From contig NZ_JAAHBQ010000004.1 of assembly GCF_020144665.1 (NCBI RefSeq), positions 1 through 64,000 on the forward strand: a stretch of DNA of 64,000 nucleotides, in the 5' to 3' direction. How positions within the stretch are numbered: position 1 is the first letter of the stretch; the number at the start of each line of letters is the position of its first letter. A program made the position numbers and the translations under genes. Below are positions 1 to 8,525 of this stretch, in pieces. The notes below the pieces were generated by a model that had not been told where the DNA came from, ran no database searches, and worked only from the letters and a program-made list of their open reading frames with translations. The DNA is from Oscillatoria salina IIICB1 (GTDB lineage Bacteria; Cyanobacteriota; Cyanobacteriia; Cyanobacteriales; SIO1D9).

Positions 1-49
1 AGAAAATTTGCTCAAATTAATAAGAGTTAAAATCAATGATTAATTCCTC

Positions 50-82
50 CCCCTTCCCTTCAAGGGAAGGGGTTTGGGGGGT
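50..82. repeat. Palindromic intergenic repeat
   Basis: An 11-bp perfect palindrome (CCCCTTCCCTT at 50-60 against AAGGGAAGGGG at 62-72) is followed by a G-rich tail. It lies downstream of the minus-strand glycosyltransferase gene. Such CCCCTTCCC..GGGAAGGGG palindromes recur between genes in many cyanobacteria; here it may also help end the transcript, although no T-run follows it on the minus strand. The rest of 1-160 shows nothing else I can support. Confidence 0.5.
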
Positions 83-160
83 TAGGTTAGACAATTTTGC
101 GTAGAAAATGAACTTGATGAATTTGAATTAAATATTAGTGATAACTGATAACTAAAAACC

Positions 161-2008
161 TTAATCCGCATTCTCCAAAAAATTTTCTCTAGTAGTGCGA
201 ATGAGTTGATAAGAACCTGTTGTCTCCAAAATTTGCAATCGATCGGGTTGAAGATCGGTTTCTTTAATTTCGCCAAGTTGAGTGAGAATTAATAAGTTTT
301 CCGAGGGGTAACTATCGCTACTGGTTTCGGCTAAATATTCTTTAGCTCGTTCGGTTTTGGAAAGAAAGGTGACGGGTTGCTGACTATAAAAAACAATACT
401 AGGTTTTTTGAAGCCGATCATCAATAATTCTTCTTCTGGTTGCTTGATTTCGGCGATCGCTGCGGACATTTCTCGTAATGGTAATTGACGCGCTCGATCG
501 ACTAAAAAAGATACTGGAGTAAGTACAAAAATGAAAAAGAGGACAAAACCAATTAAATTTACACTCCACAACCAACGCCAATTTTGTTTATGTCTGAGTA
601 AAATTAAACCCGCGATCGCTACTGCTGTCCAAATAATTGCGGCTTTGATTGGTAAGCCTGATTCGGCGTATAATTCAGGTAAATTTTTAGCTGCGGGATC
701 GTAACCGATCAAATTGGGACTGTAAAGAAAAACGGCTGCGAGAATTAATAAAATCGCGATGTTGACAATTCCACTGATTAATAAACCTCGGTTTTTGTGA
801 TGATTTTGTTCAGCTTTTTTCTTGACAAATTCTTGATTTTGTGTTAATAAATCGCTCCAAAGTAAAGCCACAAGAATTGCGGCGGCGGGAAGCAAAGGAA
901 TCACATAACTAGGGAGTTTAGTTACGGCGATCGTAAAGAAAACGAAAATAGCGGTAAACCAGAAAAAAGCAAATAAACCTAATTGGCGCGATCGCGGTTG
1001 TCGTCGCCAAATCGAGCGTCGCCAAAAACGAGAAGACGCGATCGCTAACGGCAGATAAATTGACCAAGGTATAAAGCCAATTAGCACCACTAGAAAGTAA
1101 AAATACCACGGTGCATCATGTCCGTTAACTACACCAGTAAAGCGTTCAAAATTGTGGTAGCCAAAGAAAGAATTAATGTAATCTTGTCCGTTTCTCCAGA
1201 TAACGAGAACATACCAAGGCACAGTAATTAGTAAAAATAAAGGAATACCCCAAAATAGTTTTAACTCAGCAACAACTTCGCGAAACTTACCCAAATAAAG
1301 TAGAAAACTGAGAATAATTAATCCGGGCAAAACCAAGCCCACCGGACCTTTAGTTAATACCGCCAAAGAAATTAGCACATAGAAAGCGAGATACCAAAAA
1401 TTAGGTAATCGTCGAAATTTTGGGGAATCAGAAGCTACATTTTCCTGCGTCGCATAGCCAACAAAAAAGCATAACAAAGCCATGCTCATACAGCCATTAA
1501 GCAGCATATCCGAAACACCGGTACGCGCCCAGACAATCGTTTGGGGATTAAGGGCAATAAAAGCAGCACCAAGCCAAGCAGAAAGCCATAACTGACGCTG
1601 ATTTTGGGCGATCGTTTGTGTTGGGGAAGCAAAAATGGGGAAACCAAAACGACGTAGCGTGTAAAAAGCCAAAAACATCAACGCGATCGCTGCTAGCGCC
1701 GAAGGAAGCCGCACCGCCCACTCATTGACACCAATCAGTTTATAACCAATCGCCATCAACCAATAAACCAAAGGCGGCTTATCGAAACGAGTTTCGCCAT
1801 TGAAATAAGGAGTAATCCAATCTCCAGTTTCCGTCATTTGGCGGGCAGCCTCAGCAAACAAAGGTTCAGTTTCATCAACCAAACCCGTATTACCCAAATG
1901 CCACAAAAAAGCCAACCAACTCAAAAACAACAGCCAAACTAGAGAAAATAATCTCATAGCTTGGGGATACTGCTCAAAAGATTTCCACAAATGTCTAATC
2001 GTCGTCAT
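161..2008 (-). CDS. ArnT-like glycosyltransferase family 39 membrane protein
   Basis: A 615-residue polytopic membrane protein. After a first membrane helix (about residues 20-40) comes the acidic loop DETEPLFAEAARQM followed by GDWITPYFNGETRFDKPPL, the typical N-terminal signature of GT39/PMT_2 enzymes (ArnT, protein mannosyltransferases); Asp/Glu in the first periplasmic loop is catalytic in the family. About 11-12 hydrophobic segments follow, then a soluble tail of about 100 residues. Family members move a sugar from a polyprenyl-phosphate donor to lipid or protein acceptors on the outer side of the membrane. The acceptor cannot be read from the sequence. The ATG at 2008 is well placed. 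The gene stands alone, with repeat-rich DNA upstream. Confidence 0.85.
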   Translation of the reverse strand: MTTIRHLWKSFEQYPQAMRLFSLVWLLFLSWLAFLWHLGNTGLVDETEPLFAEAARQMTETGDWITPYFNGETRFDKPPLVYWLMAIGYKLIGVNEWAVRLPSALAAIALMFLAFYTLRRFGFPIFASPTQTIAQNQRQLWLSAWLGAAFIALNPQTIVWARTGVSDMLLNGCMSMALLCFFVGYATQENVASDSPKFRRLPNFWYLAFYVLISLAVLTKGPVGLVLPGLIILSFLLYLGKFREVVAELKLFWGIPLFLLITVPWYVLVIWRNGQDYINSFFGYHNFERFTGVVNGHDAPWYFYFLVVLIGFIPWSIYLPLAIASSRFWRRSIWRRQPRSRQLGLFAFFWFTAIFVFFTIAVTKLPSYVIPLLPAAAILVALLWSDLLTQNQEFVKKKAEQNHHKNRGLLISGIVNIAILLILAAVFLYSPNLIGYDPAAKNLPELYAESGLPIKAAIIWTAVAIAGLILLRHKQNWRWLWSVNLIGFVLFFIFVLTPVSFLVDRARQLPLREMSAAIAEIKQPEEELLMIGFKKPSIVFYSQQPVTFLSKTERAKEYLAETSSDSYPSENLLILTQLGEIKETDLQPDRLQILETTGSYQLIRTTRENFLENAD

Positions 2009-2054
2009 GCGTCATGCGATCGCGCTTACTTTTTTTCTGCTCTGACTAATTTAG

Positions 2055-2186
2055 CGCTTCTTGAAGGGGATTGGGGAAAGAGTGGGGAGAGGGGGAGGAA
2101 TTAGGGGATAAACTGTTAACTGGTAACTGATAACTGTTCGCTGATAACTGTTCACTGCTAACTGAACCCAATCCCCAATTCCCGAT
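2055..2186. repeat. Short tandem repeat block (GGGGATT / TAACTG heptamers)
   Basis: Repeat-filled gap between two minus-strand genes. In order: GGGGA-rich units, AATTAGGGGATAAAC, then heptamers of the TAACTGG/TAACTGA/TCACTGC type, closing with GAACCCAATCCCCAATT. The same order of modules recurs in other gaps of the window. Confidence 0.85.
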
Positions 2187-2191
2187 AAGTT

Positions 2192-3004
2192 TCAGCCAGC
2201 ACCATTACCATCATGTCCGCCAACGTTAACATCTTCTGGCGAAATCAAATCAGTTAACGCTTCAGACAGCGCCTTCGGGTCCATAAACAATACCTTAGAA
2301 TTAGGACTATTACCTAACTTCTCATTGGCATCCACGTAACGTTGAGCAATGAGAAACTGGAGAAAAGCAGGACTACCAGGATCTACCCTTAAAGCCTGGG
2401 AAAGCATTTGAATTGATTGAACCTTACCTTCAGTTTCGGCAATATCAGCACGCTTTTTACTTTCAGCCGCCCGTTCTAATTCTAGTGACTCAATAATCGT
2501 TTTCGGTGGTGTAATTTCTTGTACCTCAACCCTGGTTACTTTCACTCCCCAGCTATCCGTCGCTTCATCTAACTGATGTAACAACTTTTGGTTAATTTCG
2601 TTTCGAGAAGAGTAAGTTTCCTCAAGTTGCATTTGACCAATTTCCGATCGCAGCGTCGTAACTACCAAATTGCTAATCGCTGATTGCAGATCGTCTACTT
2701 CGTAATAAGCTTTTTCTAAATCAAAAATCCGCCAGTAAACAACCGCATCTGCTTGTAAAGAAACGTTGTCTTTAGTAATGGCGTTTTGTGGTTGGATATC
2801 AATTACTCGTTCGCGAGTAGTTTCTCGAACTACAACTGTCTCAATGATGGGAACAATATAGTTAAGACCAGGCTTGAGTTTTTTATGAAATTTACCAACA
2901 CGCTCTACTAAAGCTTCGTTTCCCTCGTTGATAATTTTTACGGAACTAATTGCATAGCCGATGGCTACAGCAATGGGGATTAAGAGGGAAAGAAAGGAGT
3001 TCAT
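2192..3004 (-). CDS. Stomatin/prohibitin-like SPFH domain protein
   Basis: About 270 residues: one N-terminal membrane anchor (MNSFLSLLIPIAVAIGYAIS), then an SPFH/Band 7 domain (VKIINEGNEALVERVGKFHKKL onward) with the stomatin-type core (ITKDNVSLQADAVVYWRI) and a C-terminal helical part with the ERAAESKKRADIAETEG motif typical of stomatins and slipins. Family members oligomerise on membranes as scaffolds, often next to proteases or channels; cyanobacterial homologues such as Synechocystis Slr1128 are known. I place the start at the ATG at 3004, with a GAGG ribosome-binding site upstream, rather than at the TTG at 3019 that the open frame also allows. It is in the same direction as the MscS-type gene behind it, but a repeat block and a terminator separate the two. 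Confidence 0.9.
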   Translation of the reverse strand: MNSFLSLLIPIAVAIGYAISSVKIINEGNEALVERVGKFHKKLKPGLNYIVPIIETVVVRETTRERVIDIQPQNAITKDNVSLQADAVVYWRIFDLEKAYYEVDDLQSAISNLVVTTLRSEIGQMQLEETYSSRNEINQKLLHQLDEATDSWGVKVTRVEVQEITPPKTIIESLELERAAESKKRADIAETEGKVQSIQMLSQALRVDPGSPAFLQFLIAQRYVDANEKLGNSPNSKVLFMDPKALSEALTDLISPEDVNVGGHDGNGAG

Positions 3005-3075
3005 ACTCGATCCTCGCAAGCGAGAAATTTTAGCTTAGTGCCTCTACGATAGCGCGTTTATGCTCTGAGAGGGAG

Positions 3076-3241
3076 AGGGGATTGGGGATTGGGGATTGGG
3101 GATTGGGGACTGGGGACTGGTAACTGGTAACTGGTAACTGTTCACTGATAACTGTTCACTGATAACTGTTCACTGATAACTGTTCACTGCTAACTGTTCA
3201 CTGCTAACTGTTCACTGATAACTGAACCCAGTCCCCAATTA
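3076..3241. repeat. Short tandem repeat block
   Basis: Four GGGGATT units, two GGGGACT units, then a run of TAACTGG, TCACTGA, TAACTGT and TCACTGC heptamers, ending CCCAGTCCCCAATTA. It fills the gap between the SPFH gene and the TM-helix gene. Confidence 0.9.
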
Positions 3242-3245
3242 CCTG

Positions 3246-3278
3246 AAAAACTCCTGGTGAGGGATACCAGGAGTTTTT
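3246..3278. terminator. Bidirectional intrinsic terminator
   Basis: Perfect 13-bp stem (AAAAACTCCTGGT at 3246-3258 with ACCAGGAGTTTTT at 3266-3278) and a 7-base loop. The stem carries A-runs and T-runs at both ends, so it can end transcription either way. It lies 20 bases past the stop of the minus-strand TM-helix gene. Confidence 0.85.
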
Positions 3279-3297
3279 GTGGATGAGTCAATCGAGT

Positions 3298-4956
3298 TTA
3301 GTCGTTTCTCTTAAACGAACTCAGCCATTCGCGAACTTGTTCGTTGGCGATATCGCGAGTACCTAAACCGAAAGCAAGGGCGATCGCCACAGCGACTGCA
3401 CCGAAGAGTAAGCCAAAAGCTAAATTGACAATACTTTCAGCAATACCCATTTGTTGCAGTGCCATTGCTGTAACTAAGGCGATAATTGCAATACGAGCAG
3501 CTTGTCCCAAAATCCGGGATTGACGACTACCAGAACTAACAATCAGATTGAAGGCGAGATTTGCTAAATACAAGCCGATCGCAAAAACAATCAATCCAGC
3601 TAAAATCTGACCGGAAATTACGACAATACCAGCTACCAGTACAGTTAATGCTTCTATTTCCAGAATATTAACTGCGGCTAGGACTCCAAATAGTACGATC
3701 CCCACCCAAACGATAATTCCTACTAATTCCGATGGTGTTTTCCGAGGTACTTCGGAACCAGGTTGGATAGTGGTAGGTTGTCCGGTTTCTGGTGTGGGTA
3801 CGCCCAAGTCTGGTGTTGGAGTCGGGCGAGTTCGAGGTTCGGGTATGCCGATCCATTGATAGACGTTGTTGAAACCAATTCCGGTGAGAATATTGGTAAG
3901 TAACTCGTAGATATATTTGCCTGCAATGTATGCCAGGATCAAGACTACTGCGGCAGCGAATAGCTTCGGCAGTAGGTTAAAGATTTGGTTGAGCATGGCG
4001 ATCGCAGGTGCGGAAATTGCCTCAATTTCTAAGGTGTTGAGGGCAGCAACCGCGACGGGGATCAAGATCAAAACATAAACGATCGTCCCGATAATCCAAG
4101 AAAGTGATTGACTTTGGGTAGTTCCACTCAGTCCAAATCTTGTCCCGATCCGATCTGCTCCGGTGGCTGCTAACAAGTTGGTAACGACGCGACGCACTAT
4201 TTGAGCCACTAACCAACCCGCAGCGACAATTAACAATGCTCCCAAAATATTTGGTAACATTGCCAAAATTTCGTTGAGTAGTACCAGTACTGGTGCTAAG
4301 GTTCCTTCTAACTCTAATGCGTCGAGAATGAGCGGCAAAAAGAGTAAGAAGATAAACCAGTACAAGGCGTTGGCTATAGTGTCACTGAGAGCATATTGGT
4401 TTTGTTCTCTTCCTTCACCAACTTGCTGCCCTAAACGCTCGTCTAGACGCAATGTTCGCAAGCCTCGCGACACTAAGAGTTTGACTAGGGTTGCGATTAG
4501 CCACGCTACTCCTAACAAAATTGCCGCACCTGCTAGTTTAGGCAGGAAACTGGTAACTTGCCCCAGCAATACATTTAAAGGCTCGGAAACTGCGTCTAGT
4601 TCCAATGCTTGCAAAAAGGCAACGATCGCAAACAGCAGAATTAACCAATAAACTACTCCCGCGATCCAGTCTTCAATCGGGATTGACTCGCTTCCTTCTC
4701 CTCCTCCGGTAATCCAAGAAGCAATTTTGTTGTCAATCTGGGTTTTCTTGAGCAATCCTTTGACGATCGCTTTCGCAATCAGAGCGATAATCCAGCCCAC
4801 AATCAAAATTAAGATTGCTTGGACTAAATTCAGTAGCGATGAGCCAATATCTGCGCCCAACGCTCCCCTCACACTCTCAAAAGGTGAAAAGCCATCTGTC
4901 TGTGCCAATATTTTTGGCGCCAGGAGTGGCACTATTGAGCTAAATGGATGTATCAT
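3298..4956 (-). CDS. MscS-related protein with repeated conserved TM helices
   Basis: A 552-residue integral membrane protein built from about four or five repeats of one unit: a hydrophobic helix of the form LLNLVQAILILIVGWIIALI, a short basic stretch (KAIVKGLLKKT), a LASWITGGG/RIGTRFGLSG-like loop, then a second hydrophobic stretch. This is the TM_helix repeat (PF05552) of bacterial proteins annotated as mechanosensitive ion channel family. A Pro/Thr-rich linker (TRPTPTPDLGVPTPETGQPT, about residues 375-395) precedes the last repeat. The beta-domain of true MscS channels is not visible, so channel activity is an inference from family naming. The ATG at 4956 begins a clean N-terminus. A terminator lies just downstream. 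Confidence 0.8.
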   Translation of the reverse strand: MIHPFSSIVPLLAPKILAQTDGFSPFESVRGALGADIGSSLLNLVQAILILIVGWIIALIAKAIVKGLLKKTQIDNKIASWITGGGEGSESIPIEDWIAGVVYWLILLFAIVAFLQALELDAVSEPLNVLLGQVTSFLPKLAGAAILLGVAWLIATLVKLLVSRGLRTLRLDERLGQQVGEGREQNQYALSDTIANALYWFIFLLFLPLILDALELEGTLAPVLVLLNEILAMLPNILGALLIVAAGWLVAQIVRRVVTNLLAATGADRIGTRFGLSGTTQSQSLSWIIGTIVYVLILIPVAVAALNTLEIEAISAPAIAMLNQIFNLLPKLFAAAVVLILAYIAGKYIYELLTNILTGIGFNNVYQWIGIPEPRTRPTPTPDLGVPTPETGQPTTIQPGSEVPRKTPSELVGIIVWVGIVLFGVLAAVNILEIEALTVLVAGIVVISGQILAGLIVFAIGLYLANLAFNLIVSSGSRQSRILGQAARIAIIALVTAMALQQMGIAESIVNLAFGLLFGAVAVAIALAFGLGTRDIANEQVREWLSSFKRND

Positions 4957-5243
4957 TCTGTCTCAACTTCCTTTGACGGTTTTAGTTAGTCTTTTACCGA
5001 CTCTAGGGGCAAAATACAATATATTTGCCCCTCTTTGTCGCAATTTCTCTCAAATTAACCCTAAAATTTTCTTGCTTTTTTTTTACATCTGTGGTATGCA
5101 AACATCAATAAAAATCTTACTTTCGAGAGATATTAGCAACAATATGGATATTGGGCTAATTTTTTCCTCTATCTTTGTGAGTAATTATCCCAAAAAGGTC
5201 AATATTTGCCAAATTTGTCTATTTGCTACCACTGAAAGTTATT

Positions 5244-5699
5244 ATGTCAGCACGTCAAGTTTTTGAACAGTCTATTAATATAAAAGCGAGTTCTACGGTC
5301 GTGGAACGCTGTATCGTCGATCGCGAACTGATGCACCGTTGGTTAAATCCAGCTTTACGTTGCGAACCAGTAGGTAAGTGGAGTACGGATGTGGGAAGTC
5401 GCAGTCGCTTTAAGATCCAGATTCCCGCGCTCGAACCGAGTCTTAAAAGTGTAGTAGTCGAGAGAGAACCTGGTTTAATTGTCTGGGAATTTGAAGGGTT
5501 TTTCCAGGGACGCGATCGCTGGGAATGTCAACCAAATGCTGAAGGAACTACTTTACTCAATCGCTTTGAATTTGAGATTCCCAATCCCATTATCAATTGG
5601 GGTTTCAACACGTTCGCTGCTAATTGGACTAAAGATGACATGAAAGCACAACTTAGAAGGTTGAAACGCATCGCTGAAGAGATTTATCAAATCGATTAG
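5244..5699 (+). CDS. SRPBCC/START-like fold protein
   Basis: A 151-residue protein that starts at the ATG at 5244; a TTG at 5223 would add seven poorly conserved residues. It has the SRPBCC pattern: an N-terminal strand (VFEQSINIKASSTVVERCI), a helix with LMHRWLNP, central strands with VVVEREPGLIVWEFEGFF, and a long C-terminal helix (WTKDDMKAQLRRLKRIAEEIY). Members bind hydrophobic ligands or act as polyketide cyclase-like or lipid-handling proteins; the ligand cannot be predicted here. It is divergent from the TM-helix gene across a roughly 290-bp AT-rich gap. Confidence 0.75.
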   Translation: MSARQVFEQSINIKASSTVVERCIVDRELMHRWLNPALRCEPVGKWSTDVGSRSRFKIQIPALEPSLKSVVVEREPGLIVWEFEGFFQGRDRWECQPNAEGTTLLNRFEFEIPNPIINWGFNTFAANWTKDDMKAQLRRLKRIAEEIYQID

Positions 5700-5703
5700 A
5701 TTG

Positions 5704-5957
5704 GTGATTGGGTTCAGTTATCAGTAAACAGTGACCAGGGAACAGTTAGCAGTAAACAGTTATCAGTAAACAGTTATCAGTTACCAGTTAACATTGACTA
5801 GCGATTAGGGAACAGTAAACAGTTATCAGTTTATCCTCTGATTCCTCCTTGTCTCCCTTGTCTTCCCCCAGTCCCCAATCCCCAATCCCCAATCCCCAAT
5901 CCCCAATCCCTAATACCCAATCCCCAATCCCCAATCCCTAATACCCAATCCCCAATC
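5704..5957. repeat. Short tandem repeat block overlapping a gene end
   Basis: Heptamers AACAGTT/ATCAGTA/AACAGTG, then TTTATCCTC, TGTCTCCCTTGTC and eight or more CCCCAATCCCCAAT units. It is the reverse complement of the module order in the other blocks. The last units run into the 3' end of the minus-strand SirB1-type gene and encode its final residues and stop codon. Confidence 0.9.
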
Positions 5958-6771
5958 TACGAATATTAATCAATAAAGCGCGAATTGTATCTGCATCTTC
6001 AGCATTAGGAAGCATTTCCAGGTATTGCTGAAAATCTTCCGCAGCCTTAGTATAGCCATTAAGTTGATAATTGAGTAAACCGCGATCGCGCAATTCAATC
6101 GGATGCTCTGGAAACAACAACAACAACCTTTCAACAATTCCTAAAGCTTTCGCTAACTCTTGCTGATTAATATAAATAAACTTGAGATTTGTCAACATTC
6201 GTGCTATAAACTGCTTACTTGTTACAGGTTCCAAAAAAATTGGTTCCAGTTTAACTGGCTGTTGATAAATCTCGCTTAATCTCTCTTCGCAATCTTGCTC
6301 AAATAAAATTTCCCCACCCTCGAATGGATCGACAAAAATGCCTGCATTTTCAAATTCTGGACGAATTATAAAATGTCCCGGCATTCCAATCCCTACCATC
6401 GGAAAATCAATTCGTTTCGCTATTTCTAAATAAACTAAAGATAATGTTATCGGAATACCAGTACGATTGTCAATTACATCATTAAGAAAGCTATTCTTCG
6501 GATTATAATAATCATCGTTATTACCTTGAAAACCTAAATCCTCATAAAAATAGCTATTGATAGTTTGAATAATTTTCATCGGATAAGGCGTATCTGGTAA
6601 ACGTTCTCTCACTTCCTCTGCCATTATGTCAAGAGAATTAAGATATTCTTCAGGATCGAGATCCGGATACTCTTCTTGTGCAATATATAATGCAGCTTTG
6701 GCTAAATCAATTTCTGATTCCGGTTGACTAATTTCGCGAGTGAAATTTTTACGCCCAAGATAAAAGTTCAT
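5938..6771 (-). CDS. SirB1-type protein (transglutaminase-like domain with TPR-like tail)
   Basis: A 277-residue protein of the SirB1 (transglutaminase-like) family found in most cyanobacteria. It shows [19 protein letters not shown] near residues 33-51, then the family core [42 protein letters not shown] and an acidic FVDPFEGG patch. The C-terminal 90 residues form two TPR-like helix pairs. The precise biochemical role is unknown. Its last residues (RRLGIGY) and stop lie inside the CCCCAAT repeat block, so its native C-terminus has probably been trimmed or replaced by the repeat. ATG at 6771. Confidence 0.85.
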   Translation of the reverse strand: MNFYLGRKNFTREISQPESEIDLAKAALYIAQEEYPDLDPEEYLNSLDIMAEEVRERLPDTPYPMKIIQTINSYFYEDLGFQGNNDDYYNPKNSFLNDVIDNRTGIPITLSLVYLEIAKRIDFPMVGIGMPGHFIIRPEFENAGIFVDPFEGGEILFEQDCEERLSEIYQQPVKLEPIFLEPVTSKQFIARMLTNLKFIYINQQELAKALGIVERLLLLFPEHPIELRDRGLLNYQLNGYTKAAEDFQQYLEMLPNAEDADTIRALLINIRRLGIGY

Positions 6772-6838
6772 AATTCAAACATTATTTAATTAAACTATCT
6801 TTCTCTAAATTTTAGACTCTACATTACCACCCGAACCA

Positions 6839-8380
6839 CTAACTATGATAATCTTTACCCGAACCATATTTCCACGCATCAAGCCAACGATGATAAAAAT
6901 ATTGTTGCTGTAAAGGTAAATTTTTCATCAATGGTGCAAAATTCTTTCCGACTGAATATAAACCAGTATAAACAGCTAAATTAAGATAATGTTTCAGCCA
7001 ATCTAATAACATTGGTAATCCCACCTGGGGAATAATTGGTAATACCAAACTTGGTTTTACCCTTGGTAAAGTTTTTGCTAAACCAGAAAATTTTACTACA
7101 TCTTGTAAAAATGGTTTGAGGACATCATCACCCAAATTTTCCATCGCCACAAATACACTATTTAATAGATCGTTAATTTGATTTGGTGGTAATTCTTGAT
7201 TCATTTTTACACTCATGGTACGTTGAAATAACCAAGTTACAGAAATATTCGGTTGATAAGGTTGTAGCAAAGCAAGTTCGTCTTTATTTAAAGCCTCAAT
7301 TTTCAAAGCCTCATCGATACCATTAGTTAAGCGTTGAAGATGTCTTACCATTGCACCAAAACCACCAAAACTAACCGGAGATTGTCCGCCGCTACTATCG
7401 CCAACTGGTAAAATTCTGTTAAAGGAAAAACGTAAAGGACTTTGACGATAAGAAGGAAAGAAACCAAAGAGAAATCGCTCGAATTTTAGTTGCGAAAGTT
7501 CGACTTTTTGATATTCTGGTAACAAGCGCAAATACTCTTCCATGAAAAATTCTAAACTAGGGCGATTTAAATCTGCATCAAGATAAGTAAATAAATAAGT
7601 TGTGCGTCCATCTCGCGCCGGAAATGCTTCCCAAAAATATTGACATTGGTTTTGAATTGGTGTAAAAGAAACAATTAAATCGCCTATTTTATTCTCAGGA
7701 TATCCTTGCGCGCAACTCCCCACAACCAAACAAACTCCTTCCGGTTTTTCACCTTGTCTAGCTTGTTGAGCAATTGGAGAAAAGTTACCCATTGCATCAA
7801 TAAGTAAGCGAGTTTTAATAGTTTTATTTCCTGCTTCCACAACCACACCATTGGGATGCACTATAGCACTGTCAAAAGGAGTATTTTCGAGCAATTGTCC
7901 TCCAGCTTCCAGAAACTTTCCTTTCAGGGTTTCAAGAAGATATACTGGATCGATACCGATATTGAGAACATCTCTTACCCAAACATCTTTTCCACCATGA
8001 AAACTCACTCTAGCTGGATTATACTCTGTTGCGATCGCGTTTTCTAACTCAGCTTCAGTTAATAACCCTAACTCAACAAACACCTTTAACTCTTGACGCG
8101 AGATATTCCACTCTTGATCTCTTCCACGTAAAACACCCTTTTCAATTAAACTAACTTGCCAACCTTGCTTTTGCAAAGCCGCCGCTAATAAAATACCTAA
8201 AGTACCGCCACTAATAACAACATCGCAATCTAGACTTTCTAAACTTAGCGAATTCTCCTTAACCACATTCGGAATTTGTAAATCACCCTCTCGCAAAGCC
8301 CGCCAAAATTGGTCAGCCTTACGCAAACCTGCAAGTATATCACCTGGTTGTTGAGAAAGAATTTCTTCAGTTAAACTCAT
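6839..8380 (-). CDS. cruP: CruP-like lycopene cyclase family FAD flavoprotein
   Basis: A 513-residue protein from the ATG at 8380 (a TTG at 8455 would extend it by 25 residues). Near residues 50-85 it has a Rossmann FAD-binding segment (DCDVVISGGTLGILLAAALQ, then VSLIEKG), a second conserved segment around LLIDAMGNFSPIA, and LPVGDSSGGQSPVSFGGFG, the flavin-contacting motif of geranylgeranyl-reductase and lycopene-cyclase relatives. The C-terminal 150 residues are helical and hydrophobic in patches, suggesting membrane contact. The overall pattern and length match CruP, the cyanobacterial and plant paralogue of the CruA lycopene cyclase, which is linked to oxidative-stress handling more than to bulk cyclisation. 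The paralogue assignment is from memory of the family. Sixty-seven bases separate it from the SirB1-type gene downstream. Confidence 0.65.
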   Translation of the reverse strand: MSLTEEILSQQPGDILAGLRKADQFWRALREGDLQIPNVVKENSLSLESLDCDVVISGGTLGILLAAALQKQGWQVSLIEKGVLRGRDQEWNISRQELKVFVELGLLTEAELENAIATEYNPARVSFHGGKDVWVRDVLNIGIDPVYLLETLKGKFLEAGGQLLENTPFDSAIVHPNGVVVEAGNKTIKTRLLIDAMGNFSPIAQQARQGEKPEGVCLVVGSCAQGYPENKIGDLIVSFTPIQNQCQYFWEAFPARDGRTTYLFTYLDADLNRPSLEFFMEEYLRLLPEYQKVELSQLKFERFLFGFFPSYRQSPLRFSFNRILPVGDSSGGQSPVSFGGFGAMVRHLQRLTNGIDEALKIEALNKDELALLQPYQPNISVTWLFQRTMSVKMNQELPPNQINDLLNSVFVAMENLGDDVLKPFLQDVVKFSGLAKTLPRVKPSLVLPIIPQVGLPMLLDWLKHYLNLAVYTGLYSVGKNFAPLMKNLPLQQQYFYHRWLDAWKYGSGKDYHS

Positions 8381-8525
8381 CACTAATTCCGATCGACAAA
8401 ACTTACTCCTTATTCTCCAATCTTTCACTAACTTATCTCCCAAACACACCTCCAAAGTAATAAATTAATCTCAACTAATAAAATCCCCTTAGCCACTTGG
8501 CGACTTAGCGAGATTAAAAATCAAC

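Noticed and set aside
4274-5266. Plus-strand frames of 125 and 179 codons opposite the TM-helix gene
   Set aside because: They are antisense shadows of a strongly patterned membrane protein.
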